Positions 17,335-26,656 of a DNA stretch of 64,000 nt are shown here, one piece after another (within the stretch, counting starts at the first letter, position 1; each line of letters opens with the position of its first letter). The stretch spans positions 124,001-188,000 of the forward strand of contig NZ_RJVF01000010.1 in assembly GCF_003752175.1 (NCBI RefSeq), given 5' to 3'. The notes beneath the pieces were generated by a model. That model did not search any database and was not told the origin of the DNA. It saw only the letters and a list, made by a program, of their open reading frames with translations. Position numbers and translations under genes: made by a program. Source of the stretch: Comamonas sp. BIGb0124 (lineage in GTDB: Bacteria; Pseudomonadota; Gammaproteobacteria; Burkholderiales; Burkholderiaceae_C).

Positions 17335-18276
17335 ATGGATTGGGATCTCAACGGCTTGCGGATCTTCGCGCGCATTGCCCATCACCAGAGCTTTGCCAAG
17401 GCTGCGGGGGCGATGGGCCTCACACCGTCCGCCGTCAGCAAGGCCATGACGCGACTGGAAAGAGACCTGGGCGTGAAGCTGCTGCATCGCAACACGCGCT
17501 CGGTTCGGCTGACGGCGGACGGCGAAGTCTTTCTCGACCGCTGCCAGCATGTGCTGGCGGAGATCGACGACGCGGCCGCGGCGTTGGTGCATGCGAGATC
17601 GGTACCGCAGGGACGCATCCGCGTGCTGGCTCCGGTGGGTTTCGGCCGCCAGGTGGTCGTGCCGGCACTGCTCGATTTCTGGCAACGGTATCCCGAGGTC
17701 TCGGTCGATCTGGAGCTCAGCGACCGGCCTGCGGATGTCCTGCTCGAGGGACTGGATGCCATCGTCACCGTGGGGCCGACGCAGGACGAGGCGCTGGTGT
17801 CCCACCGGCTGGGCCGCTATCGCATGCTGGCGTGTGCCTCTGCCGACTACCTGGCGCGGCGCGGTTGCCCGCAGACGCCGGACGACTTGCTGCAGCACGA
17901 TTGCCTGTCTTATGCGATGCCGCAAACGCGGCGGTATCGGGAGTGGGTGTTCATCAAGGACGGTCGCAAGCAGGTGGTCGACCTGTCGGGCCGCATCAAC
18001 ATCAACCATGCCGAATCGTTGATGGCGATGGCCCTGGGCGGAGCGGGCATCGTGATGCTCAGTACGTTCGTGACGGCGCAGGCCATTCAGGATGGACGGC
18101 TGGTGCCTCTCCTGACCGACTACATGAGCCCCGGCGCGGAAATCCACATCGCCTATCCCCCCAACCGCAACCTGTCCGCCCGGGTCCGCGTGTTCCGGGA
18201 TTTCATGTACCAGACGGTTGCACGTTTTGCCGAGCTGTATCCGTCCCACGCCATGCAGCCCGAAAGCCCCGCCTAG
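17335..18276 (+). CDS. LysR-family transcriptional regulator
   Basis: Encodes 313 residues. The N-terminal winged HTH includes FAKAAGAMGLTPSAVSKAMTRLE at about residues 20-42, followed by the RNTRSVRLTADGE wing. The effector domain runs from about residue 92 to the end. The style is that of the AaeR/CrgA-like subgroup. It is divergent from the Bug protein/dehydratase genes with 148 bases between them, so it most likely controls that pair. Confidence 0.9.
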   Translation: MDWDLNGLRIFARIAHHQSFAKAAGAMGLTPSAVSKAMTRLERDLGVKLLHRNTRSVRLTADGEVFLDRCQHVLAEIDDAAAALVHARSVPQGRIRVLAPVGFGRQVVVPALLDFWQRYPEVSVDLELSDRPADVLLEGLDAIVTVGPTQDEALVSHRLGRYRMLACASADYLARRGCPQTPDDLLQHDCLSYAMPQTRRYREWVFIKDGRKQVVDLSGRININHAESLMAMALGGAGIVMLSTFVTAQAIQDGRLVPLLTDYMSPGAEIHIAYPPNRNLSARVRVFRDFMYQTVARFAELYPSHAMQPESPA

Positions 18277-18299
18277 ACGGACCATCCGCGCTCACGCTC

Positions 18300-18956
18300 C
18301 TACAAGGCAGCCTTGTAGTTCTTCGCCATCCGAAGAATATGATCGGCCAGCAACGTCTTGCCGGCCTCCAGCCGCCCCTCTGCAATGGCATCGATGATCT
18401 GGTCGTGATCGTCTGCCGGGCTCGGCGAGCGTTCGCTCAGGCGTCCGGACAGAAAATTCCGCAGCGTGTCGAAGCGGCCTGAAGTGAGCTGGTAGGCCTC
18501 GGTGAGATAAGGGTTTTCGCAAGACGCGAACAGGGCATCGTGGAACTCGGCATCGGCTTTGCCGTAGCCGAGGCGGTCGGCATGCGCAGCAGCCGTGCGC
18601 ATGGCCGCAGTGGCACGGCGAAGGTCGGTCAGCAGCTTCTGCAACTGATTGCCCGCAGCGAGCGTCAGGGCCTGCAGTTCCATGAACATGCGGAACTCGC
18701 TGAGCTTCACGACCTCGTCGTAAGAGGGTTTGAACACATAGGCGCCTCGCGGCGGCGCGGTCTCCACCAATCCCTGGAACTGCAGGGACATCAGGGCCTC
18801 GCGCACCGGTGTACGGCTGACGCCGAGCGTGGCCGCAATGCGTTCCTCGGCGATGTACTCCCCCAGCGGCAACTCGCCTTCCACGATGCTCTTTCGGATG
18901 CTTTGCGTGACGATGGTGACGAGCTTGGGCGGACGGTTGATGAGTTGATTGCTCAT
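18300..18956 (-). CDS. GntR/FadR-family (FCD) transcriptional regulator
   Basis: Encodes 218 residues. The GntR winged HTH is at about residues 10-75, with ERIAATLGVSRTPVREALMSLQFQGLV. The helical FCD ligand domain follows, keeping the ELQALTL, DAEFHDAL and DHDQIIDAI segments where metal-binding Asp and His residues are found. These regulators usually repress acid catabolism genes until the effector binds. It is convergent with the LysR gene and divergent from the SDR gene, with a palindrome in the gap. Confidence 0.9.
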   Translation of the reverse strand: MSNQLINRPPKLVTIVTQSIRKSIVEGELPLGEYIAEERIAATLGVSRTPVREALMSLQFQGLVETAPPRGAYVFKPSYDEVVKLSEFRMFMELQALTLAAGNQLQKLLTDLRRATAAMRTAAAHADRLGYGKADAEFHDALFASCENPYLTEAYQLTSGRFDTLRNFLSGRLSERSPSPADDHDQIIDAIAEGRLEAGKTLLADHILRMAKNYKAAL

Positions 18957-19116
18957 TTTTATGAGATGCGGTTGGGAGAGAGGGTCTCAAGGCACACGGC
19001 GCCAAGCCAACTATCTCACACAAGCCGGCACCGAAATCCGTGGCCATCAAAACCAATGTGAAGGCTGCTAAAACCAGGGTTTACCTCTAGTGGTTTACGC
19101 GATGTCTTGTCTTTCT

Positions 19117-19136
19117 GTGTACGGTATACAGTACAC
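19117..19136. promoter_or_regulatory. 20-bp imperfect palindrome, probable GntR operator
   Basis: GTGTACGGTA and TACAGTACAC form halves matching at nine of ten positions around a GTATAC core, typical in form of FCD-type GntR sites. It lies 30-50 bases before the SDR start, in the gap between the divergent GntR and SDR genes. Binding by the neighbouring regulator is inference. Confidence 0.6.
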
Positions 19137-19165
19137 GGAAACGACGACTTTGGAAATTTCAGGCT

Positions 19166-19909
19166 ATGAATCAACTGGATTTGAATCAACGGGTGGCAGT
19201 CATCACTGGCGGCACGGGCGGTATCGGCAAAGCCATCGCCACGCGGTTTGTCGCTTCGGGTGCCAAGGTGATCCTGTGGGACCGGCAGCCGGACGCGCTG
19301 AGTGCCGTGGTTGCCGAGACGGGCTCGGCCGCAGGCGACGTGGTGGACGTCACCGACCAGGCCAGCCTGGCCCGTGCGGCCGCCGGGGTGGCCGAGCAGT
19401 TCGGGGGCATCGACATCCTGATCAACGCGGCGGGCATCAACGGTGCGATCGGACCGGTCGAAAGTTATCCGGTGGAGAGCTGGCATCAGGTGATGGCCGT
19501 GAACCTGACCGGCGTGTTTCTCTCCTGCCGTGAAGTGTTGCCCTACCTTCGCCGCGCGCGCCACGGACGCATCGTCAATCTCTCTTCCGTGGGGGGCAAG
19601 GAAGGCAATCCCAATCAGGGCGCCTACGGTGCGTCGAAGGCGGGCGTGATCGCGTTGACCAAGTCTTTGGGCAAGGAACTCGCGGATACGGACATCCGGG
19701 TGAATGCGGTGGCGCCTGCCGCCATCGAGTCCGAGATGCTGGCCAAGATGACGGAAGAACAACGCGCTTTTGTCCTGGCCAAGATCCCGATGGGCCGCGC
19801 CGGCCGGCCGGACGAAGTGGCGGCCATGGTGGCCTGGCTGGCCACCGAGGAATGTTCTTTCACGACCGGCGCGACCTTGGATCTCACCGGTGGACGCGCG
19901 ACGTACTAG
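19166..19909 (+). CDS. SDR-family oxidoreductase
   Basis: Encodes 247 residues of a classical short-chain dehydrogenase. The cofactor loop TGGTGGIG is near residue 15, NAAG near 88, the catalytic Ser in VNLSSVGG and YGASK near 155. An Asp at the end of strand 2 (WDRQ) suggests a preference for NAD(H). The protein matches FabG-like sugar or alcohol dehydrogenases; the substrate is not evident. It starts the plus-strand unit SDR-isomerase-transporter, 12 bases before the next gene. Confidence 0.9.
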   Translation: MNQLDLNQRVAVITGGTGGIGKAIATRFVASGAKVILWDRQPDALSAVVAETGSAAGDVVDVTDQASLARAAAGVAEQFGGIDILINAAGINGAIGPVESYPVESWHQVMAVNLTGVFLSCREVLPYLRRARHGRIVNLSSVGGKEGNPNQGAYGASKAGVIALTKSLGKELADTDIRVNAVAPAAIESEMLAKMTEEQRAFVLAKIPMGRAGRPDEVAAMVAWLATEECSFTTGATLDLTGGRATY

Positions 19910-19921
19910 GAGGCTCGCGCC

Positions 19922-20740
19922 ATGACCAGCGTCAAACGGGCCTTGACCCTCGCGCATCTGTCCTTTCTGGACAAGCGGCCCGCGGATTTGTTGCGCATCG
20001 CGGCCCATGCCGGATTCGATGCCGTGAGCCTGAGGCTCGCGACACCGGCGGCAGGCCATGTCTGTTATCCCCTGCAGGCCGGCTCGGACGACCTGCGCGA
20101 ACTGCGGCGCTTGGCCGATGGCCTGGGCGTCGAGATCGCCGAAGTCGAGGTCGTCTGCCTTGCTGCCGACACCGAGGTCGCACAGTACCTGCCTCTCCTG
20201 GAAGCCGGGGCGGAGCTGGGGGCCACACGGCTCTGCGTCAACGTCGACGATCCGGTACGGTCGCGAGCGGTCGAGAACGGCGTGCAGCTGTGCGACCTTG
20301 CGGCGCCTTTGGGGATGGCCGTGGACATCGAATTCATGGCGTGGCGCCCGGTGCACGATCTGCGGGATGCCGCCGGTTTCGTGAAAGCGGTGGCCCGTCC
20401 CAATGCCTTTGTCCTGGTGGATGCGCTTCATCTGCAGCGATGCGGCGCAAGCCCCGGTCAGATCGACAGCGCGCTGTTGCCGTTGATCGGCAATGTGCAA
20501 CTGTGCGATGCACCGCTGCGCCGGCCGGCAGACGACCAGATCGTCGCCGAGGCGCGCGGCGACCGCCTGCTGCCGGGAGAGGGCGAACTGCCGCTCGCTG
20601 AACTGGTCGCGCGTCTGCCCGCCGGTCTGTCGATCGGGGTCGAGATCCCGACCCGCCGTTACGCCCAGGGCATGGATGCCTTCGAACTGGCCACGCGGGC
20701 GGCGCAGGCCACCCGGACGCTGCTCGGCGGCAACACGTAA
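19922..20740 (+). CDS. TIM-barrel sugar phosphate isomerase/epimerase-like protein
   Basis: Encodes 272 residues of the AP endonuclease family 2/xylose isomerase-like barrel. Likely metal-site residues are the Glu of VDIEFMAW near 142, Asp and His of LVDALHLQRC near 176, the Asp of NVQLCDAP near 198 and the Glu of GVEIP near 241. The family covers isomerases, epimerases and dehydratases of sugars and inositols, so the reaction is open. Placement between an SDR and a transporter, with an acid-sugar dehydratase-like enzyme nearby, suggests carbohydrate acid breakdown. Confidence 0.8.
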   Translation: MTSVKRALTLAHLSFLDKRPADLLRIAAHAGFDAVSLRLATPAAGHVCYPLQAGSDDLRELRRLADGLGVEIAEVEVVCLAADTEVAQYLPLLEAGAELGATRLCVNVDDPVRSRAVENGVQLCDLAAPLGMAVDIEFMAWRPVHDLRDAAGFVKAVARPNAFVLVDALHLQRCGASPGQIDSALLPLIGNVQLCDAPLRRPADDQIVAEARGDRLLPGEGELPLAELVARLPAGLSIGVEIPTRRYAQGMDAFELATRAAQATRTLLGGNT

Positions 20741-20803
20741 ATCCAGCCGGGGCTCGAACCCCGGCAACGACAGTCAACCCATCACATCAAACTGGAGACA
20801 ACC

Positions 20804-22162
20804 ATGTCAGAAGTCATATCGGGCAGGAACCGCGTGGGCGGCGAGACCGGCCATCGCGAAGAGGCAGCGGGAACGAATCCCCGGAAGGCAGCGCTGGCGG
20901 CCTGGTTCGGCAGCGCGCTGGAGTATTACGATTTTTTCGTCTACGGCACCGTCGCTGCGTTGGTGTTCCCGAAGATCTTCTTTCCGACGAACGATCCGTC
21001 CACGGCCCTGTTCGCTTCGATGGCGACCTTTGGCGTGGCGTATATCGCGCGCCCGCTGGGCTCGTTCCTGATGGGGCACTATGGTGACCGGCTCGGACGC
21101 AAGGTGGTGATGGTGGGCACGCTGCTGTTGATGGGCGTATCGACTTTCCTGATCGGCTGCCTTCCGACCTACGAAACCGCGGGCCTGCTGGCACCGGCCT
21201 TGCTGGTGCTGATGCGCATTCTTCAGGGCCTTTCTGCAGCCGGCGAGCAAGCCGGCGCCAACGCCATGTCGTTCGAGCATGCGCCAGCCCATCGCCGCGG
21301 CTATTTCACGAGCTGGACGCTGAGCGGCACGCAGGGCGGCCAGGTGTTGGCACCGGCGGTGGTGCTGCCGTTGGCGGCATTTCTGCCGCAGGAAGACTGG
21401 ATGTCATGGGGCTGGCGTGTTCCGTTCTGGCTGAGCATCGTCGTCGTGGCCGTCGGCTTCATGATCCGGCGTCAGCTCGAGGAAACACCGGCCTTCCGCA
21501 ACGAGGTCAAGTCCAGCGCCAACGCAGACAAGATTCCGCTCAAGGTTCTTTTCACCGACTACCGTCCCGAGCTGCTGCAGGTGTTCTTTGCCGCCTTCGT
21601 GGCATCGATCGGCACCACCTTCACCGTGTTTGCACTGTCGTTCGGTACCAGCAGCGACCGCGCAGTCCCGATCAATGCATCGACCATGCTGTGGATTGCC
21701 ATCGTGGCGAATCTGATTGCCGCACTGACCATTCCGCTGTGGGGCGCGCTCACCGACCGCATCGGACGCAAGCCGGTTTTCCTGGCCGGCAACGTCGGTT
21801 GCGTCGTGTTTGCAGCCCTGTTCCTGTGGTCGCTCACGACGGGCAACAACGCCTTGGTCTTTGCGGTGGGCGTGATCCTGGGGGGCGTGTTCTTTGCGAT
21901 CACCTGCGCCTGCTGGCCGGTCACTTACGCCGAACGGTTTCCGACCCGCGTCCGGTTGTCCGGCATGGCGATCGGCACGCAGTTCGGTTTTGCGGTCGCC
22001 GGCTTCACGCCGCTGATTCAGTCCGCGCTGGTCGGCAAATGGGGAACCGCGCCCTGGGTGCTGCCGGCCGTGTTTTCTGCCGCGACTTGCCTGATCTCGG
22101 CGGTGGCGATCGCCAGCATGCGCGAGACATTCAAGACGCCGTTGGAAAAGCTGGGTAAATAA
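20804..22162 (+). CDS. MFS transporter, metabolite:H+ symporter (MHS) type
   Basis: Encodes 452 residues with about 12 hydrophobic spans. The MHS signature is clear near the start (WFGSALEYYDFFVYG), followed by RPLGSFLMGHYGDRLGRK, and the second half has DRIGRKPVF. The family (ShiA, ProP, KgtP and relatives) takes up organic acids with protons across the inner membrane. It is the last gene of the SDR-isomerase unit and presumably imports the compound the block degrades. A 64-base gap separates it from the isomerase gene. Confidence 0.92.
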   Translation: MSEVISGRNRVGGETGHREEAAGTNPRKAALAAWFGSALEYYDFFVYGTVAALVFPKIFFPTNDPSTALFASMATFGVAYIARPLGSFLMGHYGDRLGRKVVMVGTLLLMGVSTFLIGCLPTYETAGLLAPALLVLMRILQGLSAAGEQAGANAMSFEHAPAHRRGYFTSWTLSGTQGGQVLAPAVVLPLAAFLPQEDWMSWGWRVPFWLSIVVVAVGFMIRRQLEETPAFRNEVKSSANADKIPLKVLFTDYRPELLQVFFAAFVASIGTTFTVFALSFGTSSDRAVPINASTMLWIAIVANLIAALTIPLWGALTDRIGRKPVFLAGNVGCVVFAALFLWSLTTGNNALVFAVGVILGGVFFAITCACWPVTYAERFPTRVRLSGMAIGTQFGFAVAGFTPLIQSALVGKWGTAPWVLPAVFSAATCLISAVAIASMRETFKTPLEKLGK

Positions 22163-22198
22163 GCGATCGCCGCAGCGGGGGCCGAGCCCTGCGCGGGG

Positions 22199-22228
22199 GA
22201 TCGCAAATGAACTGATCGCAAATGAACT
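22199..22228. repeat. Exact tandem duplication of 15 bp
   Basis: GATCGCAAATGAACT occurs twice head to tail between the transporter gene and tRNA-Asn. It runs straight into a hairpin, CTGCGGCC-TTT-GGCCGCAG, at 22227-22245, which may end the transporter transcript although no T-run follows. Confidence 0.8.
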
Positions 22229-22292
22229 GCGGCCTTTGGCCGCAGCGGTCGTTGCAGCGAGCGACAACCGTCGGTGCAGCCCGCGGGCAAAG

Positions 22293-22326
22293 AAAAAAGG
22301 CCTGCAGTTTTCACCGCAAGCCTTTG
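22293..22326 (-). terminator. Terminator after the right tRNA-Asn copy
   Basis: On the minus strand AAGGCTTGC pairs with GCAGGCCTT and a T-run follows, directly downstream of the tRNA. Confidence 0.75.
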
Positions 22327-22343
22327 ATTTCTTTGCTTGATTC

Positions 22344-22419
22344 TGGCTCCTCGACCTGGGCTCGAACCAGGGACCTACGGATTAACAGTCCGGCGCTCTA
22401 CCGACTGAGCTATCGAGGA
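22344..22419 (-). tRNA. tRNA-Asn (anticodon GTT), right copy
   Basis: Same 76-base sequence, encoded CCA and GTT anticodon as the copy at 14827-14902. It lies between the transporter gene and thiD, marking the right edge of the catabolic block. Confidence 0.95.
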
Positions 22420-22466
22420 ACAGACCGCTATTATAGGCACAGTTTTTTCGCTTTTGGAAGAAGTGC

Positions 22467-23336
22467 ATGCGTCACAGCCCTCTCGACAACAACAACCCCG
22501 GCCCGATCGTGCGTTATCCGCGCGTGCTGTCCATCGCCGGTTCGGACAGCGGCGGCGGCGCCGGGATCCAGGCCGATCTGAAGACGTTTTCCGCGCTGGG
22601 CTGCTATGGCATGACCGCGATCACCGCGCTGACGGCGCAGAACACGCAAGGGGTGCGTGCCATCCATGCCGTACCGTGCGATTTTCTGCGCACGCAGATC
22701 GATGCCGTGGTGGAAGACATCGGCGTGGACGCGGTCAAGATCGGCATGCTGCATTCGACCGAGGTGGTGCGCACGGTGGCCGATGCACTCGACGCGCACG
22801 GCCTGGATCGGGTGGTGTTCGATCCGGTGATGGTCTCGGCCAGTGGCGCCGCGCTGATCGACGAGCGGGCCATTTCGTCGCTGGTGGAACTGTTGTTCTC
22901 GCGCGCCACGCTGATCACGCCCAATCTGGACGAGGCGGTGCTGCTGCTGGGGCGTCCGCTGCAGACCGAGCACGACCTGAAAGATGCTGCACGGCAGTTG
23001 CTCGACTTGGGTGCGAGAGCGGTGCTGCTCAAGGGCGGTCATCTGCCGGGTCACGAGATTCTGGATGTGCTGGCCTGGCGCGACGAACAGGGCCAGGTGC
23101 AGTCCCATGCACTGCAGTCGCCCCGCATCGCCACGCACAACCTGCATGGCACGGGTTGCACGCTGTCGTCGGCGATCGCGGCTTACCTGGCGCTGGGGCT
23201 GGATCTGCTGTCATCGGTGCAGGCTGCACGTGCCTATGTGATGTCGGCGCTCAACGCAGGCGCGCATGTGCGGACGGGCGGAGGCGTGGGCCCGCTGAAT
23301 CACGGTTTTGCGCCGCAGGCCATGCAGGTGCGCTGA
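22467..23336 (+). CDS. thiD: Bifunctional hydroxymethylpyrimidine kinase/phosphomethylpyrimidine kinase
   Basis: Encodes 289 residues of the ribokinase-like ThiD family: AGSDSGGGAGIQADLKTF near residue 24, KIGML near 90, DPVMVSASG near 118, and the anion-hole motif HGTGCTLSSAIAA near 227. The enzyme phosphorylates HMP and HMP-P in thiamine synthesis. It lies alone, just right of tRNA-Asn on the opposite strand, and is convergent with a LysR gene. Confidence 0.95.
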   Translation: MRHSPLDNNNPGPIVRYPRVLSIAGSDSGGGAGIQADLKTFSALGCYGMTAITALTAQNTQGVRAIHAVPCDFLRTQIDAVVEDIGVDAVKIGMLHSTEVVRTVADALDAHGLDRVVFDPVMVSASGAALIDERAISSLVELLFSRATLITPNLDEAVLLLGRPLQTEHDLKDAARQLLDLGARAVLLKGGHLPGHEILDVLAWRDEQGQVQSHALQSPRIATHNLHGTGCTLSSAIAAYLALGLDLLSSVQAARAYVMSALNAGAHVRTGGGVGPLNHGFAPQAMQVR

Positions 23337-23361
23337 ATCCGGGGCCGGGCGGCCGGCCCGG

Positions 23362-24285
23362 TTATGCCGCGGGCCGGGCGGATGGCGTATCCGACCAGTT
23401 CACCTGCGCAAAGGACTCGACCAGAAAATCGATCAGGCAACGGGTGCGCAGCGGCAGGTGCTGCCGGGAGGGGTAGACCGCGTAGACGCCGAGCTCGAGA
23501 GCGCGGTAGTCGGGCAGCAGTTCGACCAGGCGGCCGGCCTGCAGATCCTGGGCCACCATGAAGCTGGGCTCGAGAATGATGCCGCCGTCCTGCAGTGCGA
23601 TGGCGCGGGTGGTGTCGCCGTTGTTGGTGAAGATGGCGGGGCGGATGCGCACGCTGGCCGGTCCCGCCGGGCCGTCGAATTGCCATTCCTCGCGGCCCGA
23701 CCAGTTGGTGTACGACAGGATCAGGTGTTCGCTCAGATCCTGCGGATGACCGGGGTTGCCGCGCCGCCGCAGGTAGCCGGGCGAAGCACAGAGCATCATG
23801 CGGGTGGTCGCCAGCTGGCGGCTGATCAGGGTGGAGTTGGCCAGACGCGAGATGCGCACGGCCAGGTCGTAGCCTTCGTCGAGCAAGTCGATGACACGGT
23901 CGTTGAGCGTCACTTCCAGCTTGACCTTGGGGTAGCGTTCCATGAACGCGGCCCAGCGCGGCGCCAGGTGCTGAATGCCGAAAGACACCGGCACGTTGAT
24001 GCGCAGCGTGCCGCTCGGCTCGCCCTGGGTCGGGCGCAGTTCGGCTTCGGCTTCGTCGAGCAGGCTCAGCAGCTCCTTGGCTCGCTGGTAGAAGATGCGG
24101 CCTTCTTCGGTCAACGACAGGCGCCGGGTGGTGCGCTGCAGAAGGCGCACGCCCAGGCGCTCCTCCAGGGCGTGGATGTGGCGCGACACGGCGGGCTTCG
24201 ACATGCGCAGCGGCTCGACCGCGCCGACGAAGCTGCCGGCTTCCACGACCGCCGCGAAGACGGCCATTTCAAGTGAACGATCCAT
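23362..24285 (-). CDS. LysR-family transcriptional regulator
   Basis: Encodes 307 residues with the HTH at about 15-40 (FVGAVEPLRMSKPAVSRHIHALE), then RTTRRLSLTEEG and a CrgA/DhcR-like effector domain. It is divergent from the dioxygenase-esterase-DoxX operon with 135 bases between starts. A TTCCG/CGGAA repeat in that gap fits the LysR T-N11-A pattern, so it very likely controls that operon. Confidence 0.9.
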   Translation of the reverse strand: MDRSLEMAVFAAVVEAGSFVGAVEPLRMSKPAVSRHIHALEERLGVRLLQRTTRRLSLTEEGRIFYQRAKELLSLLDEAEAELRPTQGEPSGTLRINVPVSFGIQHLAPRWAAFMERYPKVKLEVTLNDRVIDLLDEGYDLAVRISRLANSTLISRQLATTRMMLCASPGYLRRRGNPGHPQDLSEHLILSYTNWSGREEWQFDGPAGPASVRIRPAIFTNNGDTTRAIALQDGGIILEPSFMVAQDLQAGRLVELLPDYRALELGVYAVYPSRQHLPLRTRCLIDFLVESFAQVNWSDTPSARPAA

Positions 24286-24310
24286 GCAGGGGACCTTGTT
24301 CCAGGATTTA

Positions 24311-24325
24311 TTCCGAAAATCGGAA
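24311..24325. promoter_or_regulatory. Putative LysR-box in the divergent promoter region
   Basis: TTCCG-AAAAT-CGGAA is a perfect inverted repeat containing T-N11-A (24312 and 24324), the general LysR box, between the divergent LysR and dioxygenase genes. Confidence 0.5.
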
Positions 24326-24420
24326 CAATATGTCTGGATTCTAGTGGTTTATCGGAAAGACCGTCCGGTCTACAGTTCGATTCAAGGCGAAAACAGATTC
24401 GCCATCGAAGGAGCTGATCC

Positions 24421-25239
24421 ATGACACCCCGTCTTCCTGTCATCTACGTATCCCACGGTTCACCGACATTTGCGGTGGACCCCGGCCAGGCCGGTCCGCT
24501 GCTGCAGGCCGTGGGCCGCCGGCTGCCCCAGGCCGTGAAGGCCATTCTGGTGGTGTCGCCGCACTGGATGACCGCCGGCGGCATGCTGACGACCGGAGCC
24601 GAGCAACCCGAGACCGTGCACGATTTTGGCGGGTTCCCGGACGCGCTCTACCAGTTGCAGTACCCGGCGCCCGGCCATCCCCAATGGGCCCAGGCCGTGG
24701 CCGAGCGTCTGGCACAGGCCGGCTTCAAGACCGGTGTCCATCCGCAGCGCGGGCTGGACCACGGGGCCTGGGTGCCGCTGCGTTATCTGGCCCCCGAGGC
24801 CCGGGTGCCGGTGCTGCAGGTTTCCATGCCGCATCCCATCACGGCCGAACTGGCGGTGCGCATGGGCCGGGCGCTGGCCGCGTTGCGCGACGAAGGCGTG
24901 CTGATCGTTGCCTCGGGCAGCCTGACGCACAACCTCTACGAGTTCCGCCGCGTCGGCGACGAAGCGGCCGAGTACGTCAAGGAGTTCTCGGCCTGGGCCC
25001 GTGCCGCGGTGCAGGCCCACGACCTCGAATCGCTGGCCCACTACCGCGAACGTGCACCGCATGCCCTGCGGGCCCATCCGACGGACGAGCATTACTGGCC
25101 GCTGGTGATCGCCATGGCGGCCAGCGACGACACCGATCCGGTCGAAGTCATCGACGGCGGCATCAGCCATGGCGTGTTGTCGATGGAAGGGTATGTGCTG
25201 GGCCACCTGGCGCCGCATGAAGAGGAGGCCGTGGCATGA
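24421..25239 (+). CDS. Class III extradiol ring-cleavage dioxygenase, YgiD/DODA type
   Basis: Encodes 272 residues. Conserved family stretches are YVSHGSPTFAVD near residue 10, VVSPHW near 43, the GLDHGAWVPL metal/substrate motif near 117 and SMPHP near 138, with SGSLTHNL near 163. The histidines would bind the active-site metal. Homologues include E. coli YgiD and plant DOPA 4,5-dioxygenase, and in bacteria the members often accompany DoxX and LysR genes and respond to aromatic compounds. The natural substrate here is unknown. It overlaps the esterase gene by 4 bases. Confidence 0.85.
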   Translation: MTPRLPVIYVSHGSPTFAVDPGQAGPLLQAVGRRLPQAVKAILVVSPHWMTAGGMLTTGAEQPETVHDFGGFPDALYQLQYPAPGHPQWAQAVAERLAQAGFKTGVHPQRGLDHGAWVPLRYLAPEARVPVLQVSMPHPITAELAVRMGRALAALRDEGVLIVASGSLTHNLYEFRRVGDEAAEYVKEFSAWARAAVQAHDLESLAHYRERAPHALRAHPTDEHYWPLVIAMAASDDTDPVEVIDGGISHGVLSMEGYVLGHLAPHEEEAVA

Positions 25240-25946
25240 GCACCGCGACATCGACCGGCGTGCCGGAACTCGAGAACGATGCGGCTTCGGGCATTTCGTT
25301 TCGTGTGCGCGAGCCGGCGGACGGCTCACCGGCCCGCGCGACCCTGCTGCTGCTGCACGGCGTGGGCGGCAACGAAAGCCAGTTGCTGAGTCTGGCACCC
25401 CTGTTGCCCGCCGGACTGCGGCTGGTCTTCGTGCGCTCGGTGCTGACCTTGGGGCCGGGCGCCTATGCCTGGTTTCCCGTGCAGTTCGGGCCGCAGGGGC
25501 CGCGCATCGATGCGGCCCAGGCCGAGCGCAGCCGGCTGGCCTTGCTTTCCCTGGTCGGCACCTTGCAGCAGCGCTGGTCGCAGCCGGCCGGCGGCACGCT
25601 CATCGCGGGATTCAGCCAAGGCGGCATTCTCAGTGCCAGCGTGGGGCTGAGTGCGCCGCAGAGCGTGGCCGGTTTCGGCGTGCTCAGCGGCCGCATCCTG
25701 CCCGAGATCGAACCTCATCTGGCGGCGCCCGATGCGCTGGCCGGCGTGCATGGCTTCATCGCCCATGGGCAGCGCGACGACAAGCTCACCGTGCAGTGGG
25801 CCCACCGGGCCGACGAATGGCTGTCCCGGCTGGGCGTGCCGCACGAGACCCGCCTCTACGACATGGGCCACGAGCTCTGTCGCGAGGAACTGGCGGACTT
25901 CGGTGCCTGGATCGAGGCCAGGCTGGCGGCGGGCGCCGGCGGCTGA
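25236..25946 (+). CDS. Alpha/beta-hydrolase, phospholipase/carboxylesterase family
   Basis: Encodes 236 residues. The triad appears as Ser in GFSQGG near residue 127, Asp in HGQRDDKL near 180 and His in MGHEL near 212. An LLLHGVGGNE oxyanion region is near 38. It belongs to the YpfH/acyl-protein thioesterase-like esterases. Overlap with the dioxygenase gene indicates coupled translation, so it may hydrolyse an ester related to the same aromatic compound. Confidence 0.85.
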   Translation: MSTATSTGVPELENDAASGISFRVREPADGSPARATLLLLHGVGGNESQLLSLAPLLPAGLRLVFVRSVLTLGPGAYAWFPVQFGPQGPRIDAAQAERSRLALLSLVGTLQQRWSQPAGGTLIAGFSQGGILSASVGLSAPQSVAGFGVLSGRILPEIEPHLAAPDALAGVHGFIAHGQRDDKLTVQWAHRADEWLSRLGVPHETRLYDMGHELCREELADFGAWIEARLAAGAGG

Positions 25947-26012
25947 ACGCGGCCGCTCGGTTCCAGGGTTTTTTGCTGTTTTGTTTTTTTCTTTTGTCGA
26001 TCGGATTCCATC

Positions 26013-26441
26013 ATGTCTCAATTTCCCTCCGTCCCCAACGCTTCCACGGCGCCGTATGCCGCATTCCTGCTGCGCCTGGCGCTGGGTGTGATGTTTCTGG
26101 CCCATGGCCTGACCAAGCTGCTGGTGTTCACCCCGGCCGGCACGGCCCAGTTCTTTTCCAGCGTCGGTTTTCCCGGATTCCTGGCCTATCCGGTCATCGC
26201 GTTCGAGGTGATCGGCGGCATCTTCCTGATCCTGGGCATCGTGCCGCGCTGGGTGGCCGCCGTGGCTGCCGTGCAACTGCTGTTCGCATCGAGCGTGCAC
26301 TGGGGCAACGGCTGGGCTTTTGCCGCCCCCAACGGCGGTGGCTGGGAGTACCCGGTGTTCCTCGCCGTGTCTGCTGCGGCATTGGCCTTGCTGGGTGACG
26401 GTGCCTACGCGCTGCGGCCTTCCACGGGCCGGCGCGGCTAA
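26013..26441 (+). CDS. DoxX-family membrane protein
   Basis: Encodes 142 residues with four hydrophobic spans and the DoxX pattern LRLALGVMFLAHGLTKL near residue 24. DoxX proteins are small inner-membrane proteins of uncertain function, often near redox or aromatic-compound genes. It follows the esterase by 66 bases and is probably the last gene of the LysR-controlled operon. Confidence 0.85.
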   Translation: MSQFPSVPNASTAPYAAFLLRLALGVMFLAHGLTKLLVFTPAGTAQFFSSVGFPGFLAYPVIAFEVIGGIFLILGIVPRWVAAVAAVQLLFASSVHWGNGWAFAAPNGGGWEYPVFLAVSAAALALLGDGAYALRPSTGRRG

Positions 26442-26656
26442 GACGGCTTTCGCCGGTCTGCGCCATGCGGCGGGCGATGCACCCGGCCGGGGGCCTGCAT
26501 CGCCCGCCGCGTGTGGCCGCTTCCTGCCAAGCCGGGGTTGCCGACAGGTTTATCCCGCTTGCGCTAAATTCAGGGGCAGCGCGCCCAGATGCGCGCCGCA
26601 CGGGCGACTTCACCGCCGGCCCGGATTGCAGAACCGTATTCAAACGACAAGCCCCC